A stretch of 7,104 nucleotides of DNA, taken from the NCBI GenBank assembly GCA_017509375.1, contig JAFWPT010000188.1:1-7104 (forward strand). Direction: 5' to 3'. Source of the DNA: Bacteroidales bacterium (lineage in GTDB: Bacteria > Bacteroidota > Bacteroidia > Bacteroidales > UBA932). Both the position numbers and the translations under genes were made by a program. Below, piece by piece: positions 1-6,327 of the stretch; position 1 is the stretch's first letter, and the number at the start of each line of letters is the position of its first letter. The notes below the pieces were generated by a model. The model did not search any database. It saw nothing but the letters and a program-made list of their open reading frames with translations, and was not told the origin of the DNA.

Positions 1-353
1 GCTACGCGGGCGCCCTCAGGGTCGCGGTAGAGCTTGTGCGGCACAGCCGCAGCGCTCTTCGCGCCCGCCGCGCCCGTATCCCCGGCTCCGCCGGGCACCG
101 GGCTCCCGTCCGGCATCCCCAGCTGCGTGATGATCTCCTCTACGAGGGGGATGTCCACGACGCGGGCTCCGGCTCCGACCCTTTCAGTGAACAGTTCGGC
201 TATCCTTGTCTCGATGTCATCCATTACTTCCGTAGCGGGCACATCTTTCAGGCGGGCCTTGAACAGTTTCAGGTATGCGTCCAAACGGTTGTACGCATCC
301 TCATCGAGTGTGAAACTCCTTCCGCCGATGCCGGCATTGATTGTCTTTTTCAT
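1..353 (-). CDS. PspC-domain protein, N-terminal part (runs off window)
   Basis: This reading frame opens at an ATG at 351-353 and stays open to the window edge, giving 117 residues. Residues 1-80 (starting MKKTINAGIGG, then LDEDAYNRLDAYL and DDIETRIAELF) match the N-terminal region found ahead of PspC domains in Bacteroidota proteins. A Gly/Ala/Pro-rich linker follows at about 81-105. The last visible residues, HKLYRDPEGARV, look like the beginning of a PspC domain, usually written RKLYRDP..RVIGGVC. PspC-domain proteins are normally inner-membrane proteins linked to envelope stress, but the membrane part lies outside the window. A good -7/-33 promoter sits directly upstream. In this phylum such genes often follow a PadR-type regulator; none lies immediately upstream here. 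The family call is fairly secure; the role is inferred from the family. Confidence 0.8.
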   Translation of the reverse strand, partial: MKKTINAGIGGRSFTLDEDAYNRLDAYLKLFKARLKDVPATEVMDDIETRIAELFTERVGAGARVVDIPLVEEIITQLGMPDGSPVPGGAGDTGAAGAKSAAAVPHKLYRDPEGARV

Positions 354-430
354 CTTATAACCAATATTTTGAGGTTAAACTGAATACTTTTTGACTCTAT
401 TATCTTAACGTCGCAAAGTATTTTCTGTTG

Positions 431-463
431 CAAAGATATAAATATTTTTTAATACTATGCAAT
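431..463 (-). promoter_or_regulatory. Bacteroidota-type promoter for the PspC-domain gene
   Basis: Read on the minus strand, a perfect -7 element TATCTTTG (431-438) is followed downstream by C/A-rich leader. An ATTG at 460-463 sits 21 nt upstream of it, close to the TTTG/TTG -33 element of Bacteroidota promoters. Transcription would start near 424-426, giving a leader of roughly 70 nt before the ATG at 353. A near-repeat of the -7 element, TACTTTGC, lies in the leader at 413-420. The surrounding DNA is strongly AT-rich. Confidence 0.65.
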
Positions 464-515
464 ACAAGGTACTAAGAATTTCAAAATTCTTTGTTGAAAA
501 CGCCTCCCCGCCCCG

Positions 516-544
516 ACATCCTTCGCCCTAAGGTAGAAGGATGT
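516..544. repeat. 9-bp inverted repeat (stem-loop)
   Basis: ACATCCTTC at 516-524 is the exact reverse complement of GAAGGATGT at 536-544, with an 11-nt loop between. No T-run follows on either strand, so it is not a standard intrinsic terminator. It marks the left side of the hairpin-rich block. Confidence 0.65.
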
Positions 545-696
545 GACCGTTTTCGGCAGAAAGCCCGTCGTCCTTCCACCGACCCCCCTGATGACTGTTT
601 TTACCGCATGGAAACATGTTTTTGGCCTGTCCTGCGGGCAAACGACATTCGCTTGGTACGTAAGGTGCGTTAGGGCGCTTTGTGTGGGCGGGCATT

Positions 697-730
697 GTTC
701 CATGCGCGGCAATATGGTCGCGCATGGAAC
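697..730. repeat. Strong 14-pair inverted repeat
   Basis: GTTCCATGCGCG at 697-708 is the exact reverse complement of CGCGCATGGAAC at 719-730. The stem extends inward by a G-T wobble (709/718) and a C-G pair (710/717), leaving a 6-nt loop. This is the strongest hairpin in the window. No T-tract follows, so a terminator role is not supported. A dyad of this kind could also be a protein-binding site. Confidence 0.8.
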
Positions 731-737
731 CGTAATG

Positions 738-777
738 TGCCCTGGGTGCCATTCGCACGGGCATTGATGTTCAATGC
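738..777. repeat. Two overlapping small stem-loops
   Basis: First hairpin: TGCCC (738-742) pairs with GGGCA (759-763), and inside it GTGC (746-749) pairs with GCAC (755-758), with a 3-nt bulge. Second hairpin: GCATTGA (761-767) pairs perfectly with TCAATGC (771-777) across a 3-nt loop. They share bases 761-763, so they are partly alternative structures. Confidence 0.55.
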
Positions 778-866
778 AAATCGTATCAATGACGTTGAGT
801 GCAGGTAAATGCCCGCAGGTTGTGCGTCTATGGGTCAACGCGCGAGGCTGCATGGCGTCAACGGCA

Positions 867-897
867 TGTGAATAATGGAGAAAAAACAGTATCTTCG
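867..897 (+). promoter_or_regulatory. Weak candidate promoter for the M28 peptidase gene
   Basis: TATCTTCG at 890-897 differs at one base from the Bacteroidota -7 consensus TAnnTTTG. TGTG at 867-870 lies 19 nt upstream, where a TTTG -33 element would be expected. The predicted start near 904 would give a leader of about 20 nt before the ATG at 923. Both elements are imperfect, so this is tentative. Confidence 0.3.
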
Positions 898-922
898 TGG
901 GGAAACCATTTGAACGGAAAAT

Positions 923-2497
923 ATGGTCAGGTTATCAGCTAAGCTGACGGCGCTCGCAGTCGGGTGCGCAGTAAGTATTCAGGTCTCCTCCGGACAAGTC
1001 ACCGGTGTCGCCAATGATGATATACAGATGATGAGGGAGTGGGTAAAGACCCTGGCCTCGGACGAATTCGGCGGACGCAAGCCGATGACGGAGCATGAGG
1101 ACCTCACCATCAATTACTTGGCAGACCAGTTGAAGGGGCTCGGACTTGAGCCCGCCTTCGACGGTGGCTGGTTCCAGCCCTTCGGGATGATTGCCGTTAC
1201 GGCCAAGCCCGTCGGGGGATCGCTGACCGCCAAAGGAAAGAAGAAGGTCAGTCTGCGCTATCCAGAGGATGCAATCGTCTGGACAGCCAGGGCGACAGAC
1301 ATGGTGGAACTGAAGTCCGTGGAGTACGTCTTCTGCGGATTCGGCATCAATGCTCCCGAGTATGGATGGAACGATTATGAAGGTATCGACGTCAAGGGAA
1401 AGATAGTGATAGCGATGGTTAACGACCCGGGCTATTACGACAGCAAACTCTTCAGGGACAGGAACATGACCTATTATGGCAGATGGCTTTACAAGTTTGA
1501 AGAGGCAAAACGCCAGGGTGCGGCAGGCTGCCTCGTGCTGCACAATACCGAGGCAGCCAGCTACGGCTGGCACGTCTGCGTGAACGGACATCTGGAAGAC
1601 AATCTCGCCATTTTCGATTCCGAGACCCGCAATACCGGAGAGCTCGCCGTCAAGGGCTGGCTGCACGAAGAAGGTGCGCGCAAGCTGTTCGAGGCCGCAG
1701 GCATGGATATGCCAGCGGCACTCGCAGCTGCCAAGCGCCCCGGTTTCAGGAGTTTCCCCCTCAAGGTCAAGGGTGACATCAAACTTGCAGTGACCTATGA
1801 CATCCAGCAGACCCGCAATGTCGCCGCCATCCTTCCCGGAAAAACAAAGGGTGACGAGGCGCTTGTGATGAGCGCGCACTGGGACCATCTGGGCGTCGGT
1901 ACGCCTGACGAGACCGGTGATGACATCTACAACGGGGCGGCCGACAATGCCTCCGGCATGGCCGGCCTGCTGCTTGCCGCAAGGAAGTTCACGCAACTGC
2001 CGGAGCGTCCGGACCGTTCGATCATATTCCTCTTTCCTTCTTCCGAGGAGAGCGGCCTTTTCGGCTCCGAATACTATTGTTCACATCCGGCCATCCCCAT
2101 GGAAAAGACCGTTGACTGCCTCAATTTCGAGAGTATAGGTCCCGCGGAACTCACTGAGGACGTGGTAATCCTGGGCGGCGGCGAGAGCATGCTGGACAGG
2201 TACTACGTGGCTGCTGCCGCCGCCCAGGGCCGCTGCATTTTCTTCGACGACGACAATTCCGACGGTTGGTTCTTCCGCTCGGACCACTATAATTTCGTGA
2301 AGAAGGGTGTCCCGGCGGTGGTCGTGGAGAACGGCCTCCATCCGGCGGACCCTTCGAAGGCCAACCGCTATCCGATGGAGTCCTGGTACCACAAGCCCTG
2401 TGACGAATACCGCGATGACTGGGACCTGACAGGGACCCTGGCCAACGTGAACCTCCAGTTCAGCGTCGGCCTATCCATCGCGAACGCCAGGCTATGA
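923..2497 (+). CDS. Secreted M28-family metallopeptidase with PA-type insert
   Basis: This 524-residue protein is predicted to be a zinc-dependent exopeptidase of family M28, probably an aminopeptidase exported from the cytoplasm. Residues 1-24 form a signal-like segment; a Cys at 15 follows a poor lipobox, so type I cleavage is more likely. Residues about 133-285 look like a protease-associated (PA) insert. The catalytic domain covers about 299-520. His319 and Asp321 lie in SAHWDH, Asp341 in NGAADNASG, Glu375 (expected general base) and Glu376 in SSEESGLFGS, and His455 in SDHYNF. The ligand normally found as Asp in an N(L/F)DMIG-like motif is Glu403 here (NFESIG). An ATG in frame at 875 is followed by a stop before 923, so 923 is the start. 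The gene stands alone on this strand. Substrate is unknown; the family call is strong. Confidence 0.93.
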   Translation: MVRLSAKLTALAVGCAVSIQVSSGQVTGVANDDIQMMREWVKTLASDEFGGRKPMTEHEDLTINYLADQLKGLGLEPAFDGGWFQPFGMIAVTAKPVGGSLTAKGKKKVSLRYPEDAIVWTARATDMVELKSVEYVFCGFGINAPEYGWNDYEGIDVKGKIVIAMVNDPGYYDSKLFRDRNMTYYGRWLYKFEEAKRQGAAGCLVLHNTEAASYGWHVCVNGHLEDNLAIFDSETRNTGELAVKGWLHEEGARKLFEAAGMDMPAALAAAKRPGFRSFPLKVKGDIKLAVTYDIQQTRNVAAILPGKTKGDEALVMSAHWDHLGVGTPDETGDDIYNGAADNASGMAGLLLAARKFTQLPERPDRSIIFLFPSSEESGLFGSEYYCSHPAIPMEKTVDCLNFESIGPAELTEDVVILGGGESMLDRYYVAAAAAQGRCIFFDDDNSDGWFFRSDHYNFVKKGVPAVVVENGLHPADPSKANRYPMESWYHKPCDEYRDDWDLTGTLANVNLQFSVGLSIANARL

Positions 2498-2501
2498 TTC
2501 C

Positions 2502-3356
2502 TTAAGAGGCGCGCCTCTTGGAGACAACGGCTACGTAAGTGAGCAGCACGACGTTCATCATCAGCGAGTAGAGGATGGCGGGAATGGCCATCTCCTGATT
2601 GTTGAAGACGAACGGACTTGTGGCGAGTGCTATCGCCTGGGCGGCATTCTGCATGCCGACCTCGATGACTACTGTGCGCCTCTCCCTCCCGCTGATGCGG
2701 AAAATGCGCGACAGGGCTGCTGCGCAGCCGGCCGCGAGGAGGATCAGCGCGGTGACGCAGGCGCCTACCCGGCCGATGTTCTCGAATATGGTACGGTAAT
2801 GCTGCGCAAAGAAAACGGCCACCAGCAGCATCAGTGCGGGGAATGCCGCCTTGGACAGCACTTTGTCTATCCCGGCGGCGGCCTTAGGCCACCAGCGGTT
2901 GACGGCAATGCCCAGCAGCACCGGCAGCAGCATGAGCAACAGATTCTGTTTGAGGAGATTGCCTACGGGAAGGGTTATTCCTGCCTCGGACCCGGTCGAT
3001 GCCGTCACCCAGCCCATCAGCAACGGAAGCGTAAGCAGCGTGATCAGGCTGCTCATCGCGGTCAGGGTGACCGAAAGGGCCACGTCGCCGCCGGCCAGCT
3101 TCGAGAAAATGTTCGAAGAACTCCCGCCCGGAGAACAGGCGATGAGCATCAGTCCGACGAAGAACAGGGGCGGCAGGTGGAAAAGATGGCCAAGCCCGAA
3201 TGCAATCAGCGGCAGGAGGACGATCTGTCCCGTCAGTGCCACGATGAAGGCCTTGGGCCTTGTGACCACCATATAGAAATCCTTCAACTTCAGCGTCAGG
3301 CCGAGGTCGAACATCAGGACGGTGAGGATCGGGAGGACTATCCAGATGGTATTCAT
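2502..3356 (-). CDS. Bile acid:sodium symporter (BASS) family transporter
   Basis: This 284-residue polytopic protein is very hydrophobic throughout, with roughly nine or ten membrane segments, consistent with the BASS/SBF fold. Diagnostic stretches are SPGGSSSNIFSKLAGGD (75-91), the first crossover region, and EVGMQNAAQA (232-241), the second, where Glu232 and Gln236 correspond to residues that bind sodium in characterised homologues. Despite the name, bacterial members carry various organic anions; the substrate cannot be told here. The protein starts almost directly in the first membrane helix, slightly shorter at the N-terminus than many relatives. Its ATG overlaps the stop of the upstream lipoprotein gene (ATGA), so translation is probably coupled. 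Its 3' end faces the M28 gene with only 4 bp between stops. Confidence 0.92.
   Translation of the reverse strand: MNTIWIVLPILTVLMFDLGLTLKLKDFYMVVTRPKAFIVALTGQIVLLPLIAFGLGHLFHLPPLFFVGLMLIACSPGGSSSNIFSKLAGGDVALSVTLTAMSSLITLLTLPLLMGWVTASTGSEAGITLPVGNLLKQNLLLMLLPVLLGIAVNRWWPKAAAGIDKVLSKAAFPALMLLVAVFFAQHYRTIFENIGRVGACVTALILLAAGCAAALSRIFRISGRERRTVVIEVGMQNAAQAIALATSPFVFNNQEMAIPAILYSLMMNVVLLTYVAVVSKRRAS
2504..2519. repeat. Perfect 16-bp palindrome at a convergent gene junction
   Basis: AAGAGGCGCGCCTCTT is fully self-complementary. It covers the last sense codons and part of the stop of the BASS gene and lies 6 bp past the M28 stop. As RNA it could form a 6-bp stem with a CGCG loop from either strand. 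Neither strand shows a following T-run, so a bidirectional terminator role is possible but not shown. It contains a GGCGCGCC core. Confidence 0.6.
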
Positions 3357-4183
3357 AGCCTTTCCTTTATGCCGTCAATGTCGGAGATGAGCCAGTGGCC
3401 GTCCCGGAGGGTCAGGTCCAGGCTGTGGAGGCGCGGCTCGCCGAAAGGCTCGCCGCCTTCCTCCCAGACGTCCCTGACCGCGACGGTGGCGACCGCGTGC
3501 TCAGGGTCTGTCCGGACCACGGACTCTACGGAATAGAAGGGGAGCGTGCCGGCGTTGCCTGTCACCAGACAGTACAGCCATTCGTTGTCGTCTATGAATC
3601 CCTCCTCGGATGCAGGAGCGGAAAAAGCCTTGTCAAGGGCATTGTAGAAGTCCACCGCCATATATCCGGCAGCTTCAGGAAGAAGATGATGGTCAGGGAT
3701 ATAGCGGCAAAGCTGAGCAACCCGGGGGAAAAGCTCGGGGGCTGCGGCACCTTCCGCTTCGGTGTCTGTCCTGAAGAAGACCGTCTTGCTCCCGTCCTTG
3801 CGGTCGGTCCAGACCAGGTCTCCTTCCTTGTTGATGGAGAAGGAACCTTTACCGTCGGAGAATTCGGTATCCCGGACGTATTCCGTATCTCCCTCCTTCT
3901 CGAATGAAAGATAGGAATGTACGCCGTCACTATATATGAGCCGGCCTGACCGGGAGGTTACTGCGGTCATTTCCCAGGTCTCGTACTGAGCGAGACCCGG
4001 CTCATGCCAGCCGATGTGTACGTGGTAAGTTTCGCCTGCCGGCGTGAATACGGCTTCGATGCGCTCGGCAGATTTTTCTGCCCAGCGCCCTTGCAGGTCC
4101 TGCGCAGAAGGCAGATGCCCGCACCCTGCAAAAAGTATTGCGCAGCAGACGGTGAAATACAACAAAGAATGTCTTTGAGTCAT
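3353..4183 (-). CDS. Predicted two-domain lipoprotein with NTF2-like C-terminal region
   Basis: This 276-residue protein begins with a hydrophobic signal ending LFAGC, with Cys21 as the predicted lipidated residue (Phe at -3 is a little unusual). Residues about 28-138 are rich in short beta-strand-like segments and aromatic residues (GRWAEK, YHVHIGW, YETWEMTAV, LIYSDG, GSFSI, LVWTDRKDG), a pattern seen in small extracellular beta-domains; I cannot name the family. Residues about 172-272 (DFYNALDKAF, EWLYCLVTGN, VATVAVRDVWEEG, LTLRDGHWLISDID) resemble NTF2-like/DUF3828-type domains of Bacteroidales lipoproteins. Function is unknown. The stop overlaps the BASS start by 4 nt, suggesting the two are made together. 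A perfect -7 element lies just upstream, so it may have its own promoter despite following the NigD-like gene by only 43 bp. Confidence 0.82.
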   Translation of the reverse strand: MTQRHSLLYFTVCCAILFAGCGHLPSAQDLQGRWAEKSAERIEAVFTPAGETYHVHIGWHEPGLAQYETWEMTAVTSRSGRLIYSDGVHSYLSFEKEGDTEYVRDTEFSDGKGSFSINKEGDLVWTDRKDGSKTVFFRTDTEAEGAAAPELFPRVAQLCRYIPDHHLLPEAAGYMAVDFYNALDKAFSAPASEEGFIDDNEWLYCLVTGNAGTLPFYSVESVVRTDPEHAVATVAVRDVWEEGGEPFGEPRLHSLDLTLRDGHWLISDIDGIKERL

Positions 4184-4207
4184 GTCCTGTGTTTCCGTTC
4201 AGCTGCG

Positions 4208-4215
4208 CAAAGGTA
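4208..4215 (-). promoter_or_regulatory. -7 element upstream of the lipoprotein-BASS pair
   Basis: On the minus strand TACCTTTG is a perfect match to the Bacteroidota -7 consensus, followed by C as is common. No TTG-type -33 element is visible 19-21 nt upstream, where the sequence is GC-rich end of the NigD-like gene. Transcription would begin near 4201, about 18 nt before the ATG at 4183. Confidence 0.5.
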
Positions 4216-4226
4216 CGGCTTTTTTC

Positions 4227-4928
4227 TTATTCCGCCCGCGTGCAGTACTTGAACTTGGCAGACTTCTTTCCCGTGAAGGACTGCCATTCCAGTGTCAGGT
4301 CGACGGTCTCGCCCTTGGTGTCGGGAAGGTCGGAGAGGCGGAAGGCGACGAGGGCGTCGCCGGTCTCACCGAACAGGTCACCTCCGGCGTCGTGGTGGAA
4401 CACCACCTTGTAGGGATCGTCGGGATCCGTGCCGGTCAGCAGGTTCACTTTGTGGACGGTGCCGCGGTTCCAGTTGGTGCGGAAGCGCAGGGTGATGTAT
4501 CCGTCCTCCACGACCGTGGTCCAGTCACCGACTATCTCGACGGGATCGTTGCCGTAGAAACCGGCATCCTTTCCGGCGGCAGGGATGGCCTTCTTGGTGA
4601 GGATGGAGTCCATCCAGTTGACATAGACGTTGTTGGCGTCGTCCTGCAAGCCGCCCTGCCGGAATTCTTCTGCGGTGGGTCTGCGGTAGTTGACCAGGGC
4701 TCGGACCTCCTTCGCCCCGAAGGGGGACTTCTTGAGGTTCACGGCATGCAGCACGGTATTGTCGTCCAGCTGCATCCAGAAACTGCTGTTGTCAGCGTCC
4801 GTCTTGACCGTCACGAGGGCGGAAGGGTTCATTATGCTCGGGTCGAAACTGTCGTCATCGAGTTTGCAGGCGGCCACGCTCAGGACCGCGGCTGCAATGG
4901 CAAGCCATCTGAATACATTCGTTTTCAT
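4227..4928 (-). CDS. NigD-like lipoprotein
   Basis: This 233-residue protein starts with a typical lipoprotein signal: Lys/Arg near the N-terminus, a hydrophobic stretch, then SVAAC with Cys21 as the lipid site. An acidic KLDDDS segment follows the Cys, as is common in surface-directed Bacteroidota lipoproteins. Residues about 33-90 (FWMQLDDNTVLHAVN, EVRALVNYR) match the N-terminal OB-like domain of NigD-like proteins. Residues about 98-230 match their C-terminal beta-sandwich: YVNWMDSILTK, GNDPVEIVGDW, YITLRFRTNW, VHKVNLL, KVVFHHDA and LEWQSFTGKK. The family is named after a gene in the nigrescin bacteriocin locus of Prevotella nigrescens, but most members are of unknown function, and nothing here suggests bacteriocin production. 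The gene follows the BIG2 gene by 94 bp; only one-mismatch -7 candidates (4961-4968, 4971-4978) occur in that gap. Confidence 0.9.
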   Translation of the reverse strand: MKTNVFRWLAIAAAVLSVAACKLDDDSFDPSIMNPSALVTVKTDADNSSFWMQLDDNTVLHAVNLKKSPFGAKEVRALVNYRRPTAEEFRQGGLQDDANNVYVNWMDSILTKKAIPAAGKDAGFYGNDPVEIVGDWTTVVEDGYITLRFRTNWNRGTVHKVNLLTGTDPDDPYKVVFHHDAGGDLFGETGDALVAFRLSDLPDTKGETVDLTLEWQSFTGKKSAKFKYCTRAE

Positions 4929-5022
4929 ATTACAGTTTTTTCAATCTGTCTTATAAACTGCGAATCTACACAAATCTTGCATGGGTTCTGAAGATTTTCG
5001 GGTGTAAAAAACCACTGAGGCC

Positions 5023-6327
5023 CTATTCGATGATGAAAGTGACTGTCTCCTGGTGGATGATCACTCCTCTTCCGGGGGCAGGTTTCTTTATCATGATCGT
5101 CACGTCGGAGCTGCCTTTTCCGTGCCATCTGACTTTCAGGGCAGGACCTTTGCCGTCAAAAATGGAGTTGGAATGACGGAAAGAAGTGAATGTGATGTCA
5201 AGGAGTTCCGGTTTTTCTATTTCAAAGACGATATAGGATTCTGGGAAATCTATAGGATGGGCAAGCCCCTGAAAATTGATGAAGGGATAGAGCGTTATTG
5301 AGTCGTTTTTTATACAATAGCTGCCATCAAGAGGTTTTATCCTGTTGGGCATGTGTACATATCGGTAATCCGGAGAAAGTAGGGAAAAACTGATGTCGCA
5401 TACCGTGACATAGGCCTTGAGTGATGTGTTCCTCGTAAAAGCCGTCACGGTAGCATCGCCCGGTTTCAACCCTGTCACCATTCCGTTCATCATACCGTCC
5501 GGACTCGCAATGACTGTTGAAGGATTCGAAAAACTCCATCCCGCTATCCTGTCGCTGTTTTCCGGGATTGTTTTCGCAGATATCCTTTCAGTGATGCCCT
5601 TATATAATCTCAGGACCCTCTTGTCCATGATGATTCCGGTCATGCCCTTGATTTCAACCTTGAAAAGGGTCTGGTTGATAAGCTCGATGCCTTCGACGGG
5701 CTCGAAGGCTCTGAGCAGGACTTCCGTATTGCCGTCCTTCAGGCAGCAGAACTTCAGGGACGTTTCATAGCCATTGTTTCCGTCAGAAGTGCGGACCTTT
5801 TTTACTTCCAGCACTTCCGGGTTGCTGATATGGACAGATAGCTGCGCTGGGGAAATATGCATCTTCCGCTTCGACGAACCGTCGTATTGGAAAGGCTGCA
5901 CTTCGAAGCATTTGTCCGCATCCAGCAATCTGGCGTCTTCCTGAAATGGCCTGATAACACCATTGTCTGTAATGTCTTCGAAGCCTTTTCCACCGACATT
6001 GCCGTTCAGGGCGAAGCGGAACAGGAACTTGGATACTTTGACAGTTGCAGAGGCTGATCTGTGTGCGCATTTGGCCTGTATAGTGGCTACACCCAGGTTG
6101 CGGGCCTCCAAAAGACCGGTTTCTCGGTTTATTGTGGCGACATCCGGGTTGTCGGAATGCCATATCACAGTCTTGATGCTGGCATTCGGGGGTAACACTT
6201 TAGCCTTCATCTGGACGGTCAGGCCTCGAAACGTCTGAACGTCGGGATTGATGATGCTGATTTCTTTAACCTCAATCTTTCTGCCTTTAATGCGGGCCTT
6301 GAACCTTTCTTCTTCGGGATTGCTCAT
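5023..6327 (-). CDS. BIG2 (Ig-like) domain protein with two tandem BIG2-plus-partner units
   Basis: This 434-residue protein has two bacterial Ig-like group 2 domains. The first is about residues 20-98 (key pattern VIWHSDNPDVATIN, then GLLEARNLGVATIQAK). The second is about 230-309 (WSFSNPSTVIASPDG, then GMVTGLKPGDATVTAF). Each is followed by a beta-rich segment of about 125 residues (about 99-227 and 310-434), and the two segments resemble each other: SNPEVLEV and LKDGNTEVLLRAFEP in one align with EKPELLDI and WHGKGSSDVTIMIKKPAP in the other. BIG2 domains usually occur in cell-surface or secreted proteins, yet this start (MSNPEEERFKARIKG) gives a charged N-terminus with no signal peptide or lipobox. 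No other ATG lies in the upstream gap, and a good promoter fixes the start nearby. By eye, its DNA is less GC-rich than its neighbours. Function is unknown. Confidence 0.82.
   Translation of the reverse strand: MSNPEEERFKARIKGRKIEVKEISIINPDVQTFRGLTVQMKAKVLPPNASIKTVIWHSDNPDVATINRETGLLEARNLGVATIQAKCAHRSASATVKVSKFLFRFALNGNVGGKGFEDITDNGVIRPFQEDARLLDADKCFEVQPFQYDGSSKRKMHISPAQLSVHISNPEVLEVKKVRTSDGNNGYETSLKFCCLKDGNTEVLLRAFEPVEGIELINQTLFKVEIKGMTGIIMDKRVLRLYKGITERISAKTIPENSDRIAGWSFSNPSTVIASPDGMMNGMVTGLKPGDATVTAFTRNTSLKAYVTVCDISFSLLSPDYRYVHMPNRIKPLDGSYCIKNDSITLYPFINFQGLAHPIDFPESYIVFEIEKPELLDITFTSFRHSNSIFDGKGPALKVRWHGKGSSDVTIMIKKPAPGRGVIIHQETVTFIIE

Larger units (their letters stand above)
631..819. other. 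Possible structured element closed by a long-range 10-bp stem
   Basis: CCTGCGGGCA at 631-640 is the exact reverse complement of TGCCCGCAGG at 810-819. These two arms enclose at least three local stem-loops (697-730, 738-763, 761-777; the last two share 761-763 and so cannot both form fully). A 9-bp direct repeat, CGGGCATTG, occurs at 689-697 and 758-766. Such nesting resembles a folded RNA or a palindromic mobile repeat, but no known RNA family was recognised and no strand can be assigned. The enclosed frames do not look coding. Confidence 0.35.
354..922. other. Gene-free divergent spacer with AT-rich and hairpin-rich halves
   Basis: This 569-bp stretch separates the divergent PspC-domain and M28 peptidase genes. 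About 354-490 is AT-rich and carries the PspC promoter. About 490-880 is GC-richer and dense in inverted repeats, listed separately. Open frames exist here, the longest 132 codons on the minus strand at 455-853, but their translations have no hydrophobic core, domain signature or signal peptide, are unusually rich in Cys, His, Pro and Arg, and overlap the hairpins. I see no convincing protein gene. The right part may be a structured RNA, a regulatory region or a decayed or dispersed repeat. Confidence 0.6.

Noticed and set aside
455..853. Open frame of 132 codons on the minus strand, with overlapping frames at 491-767 on both strands
   Set aside because: The translations are rich in Cys, His, Pro and Arg, with no domain, hydrophobic core or signal; they overlap strong inverted repeats, and several competing frames are equally open, as expected for GC-rich non-coding DNA.
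935..1996. Long open frame of 353 codons antisense to the M28 peptidase gene
   Set aside because: It lies wholly inside a gene with clear catalytic motifs and reads as a shadow created by that gene's codon use; no domain was seen.
2799..3536. Open frame of 245 codons antisense to the BASS and lipoprotein genes
   Set aside because: The translation is Gln/His/Arg-rich and low in hydrophobic residues, the usual complement of a membrane-protein gene; it crosses two real genes.
4182..4991. Open frame of 269 codons antisense to the NigD-like gene
   Set aside because: It is Gly/Val-rich with no recognisable domain; the opposite strand carries a clear lipoprotein signal and NigD-like motifs.
5000..5022. 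Possible terminator after the BIG2 gene (T-run on the minus strand following GGCCTCAGTGG)
   Set aside because: The T-run is present but I could not find a convincing stem before it.
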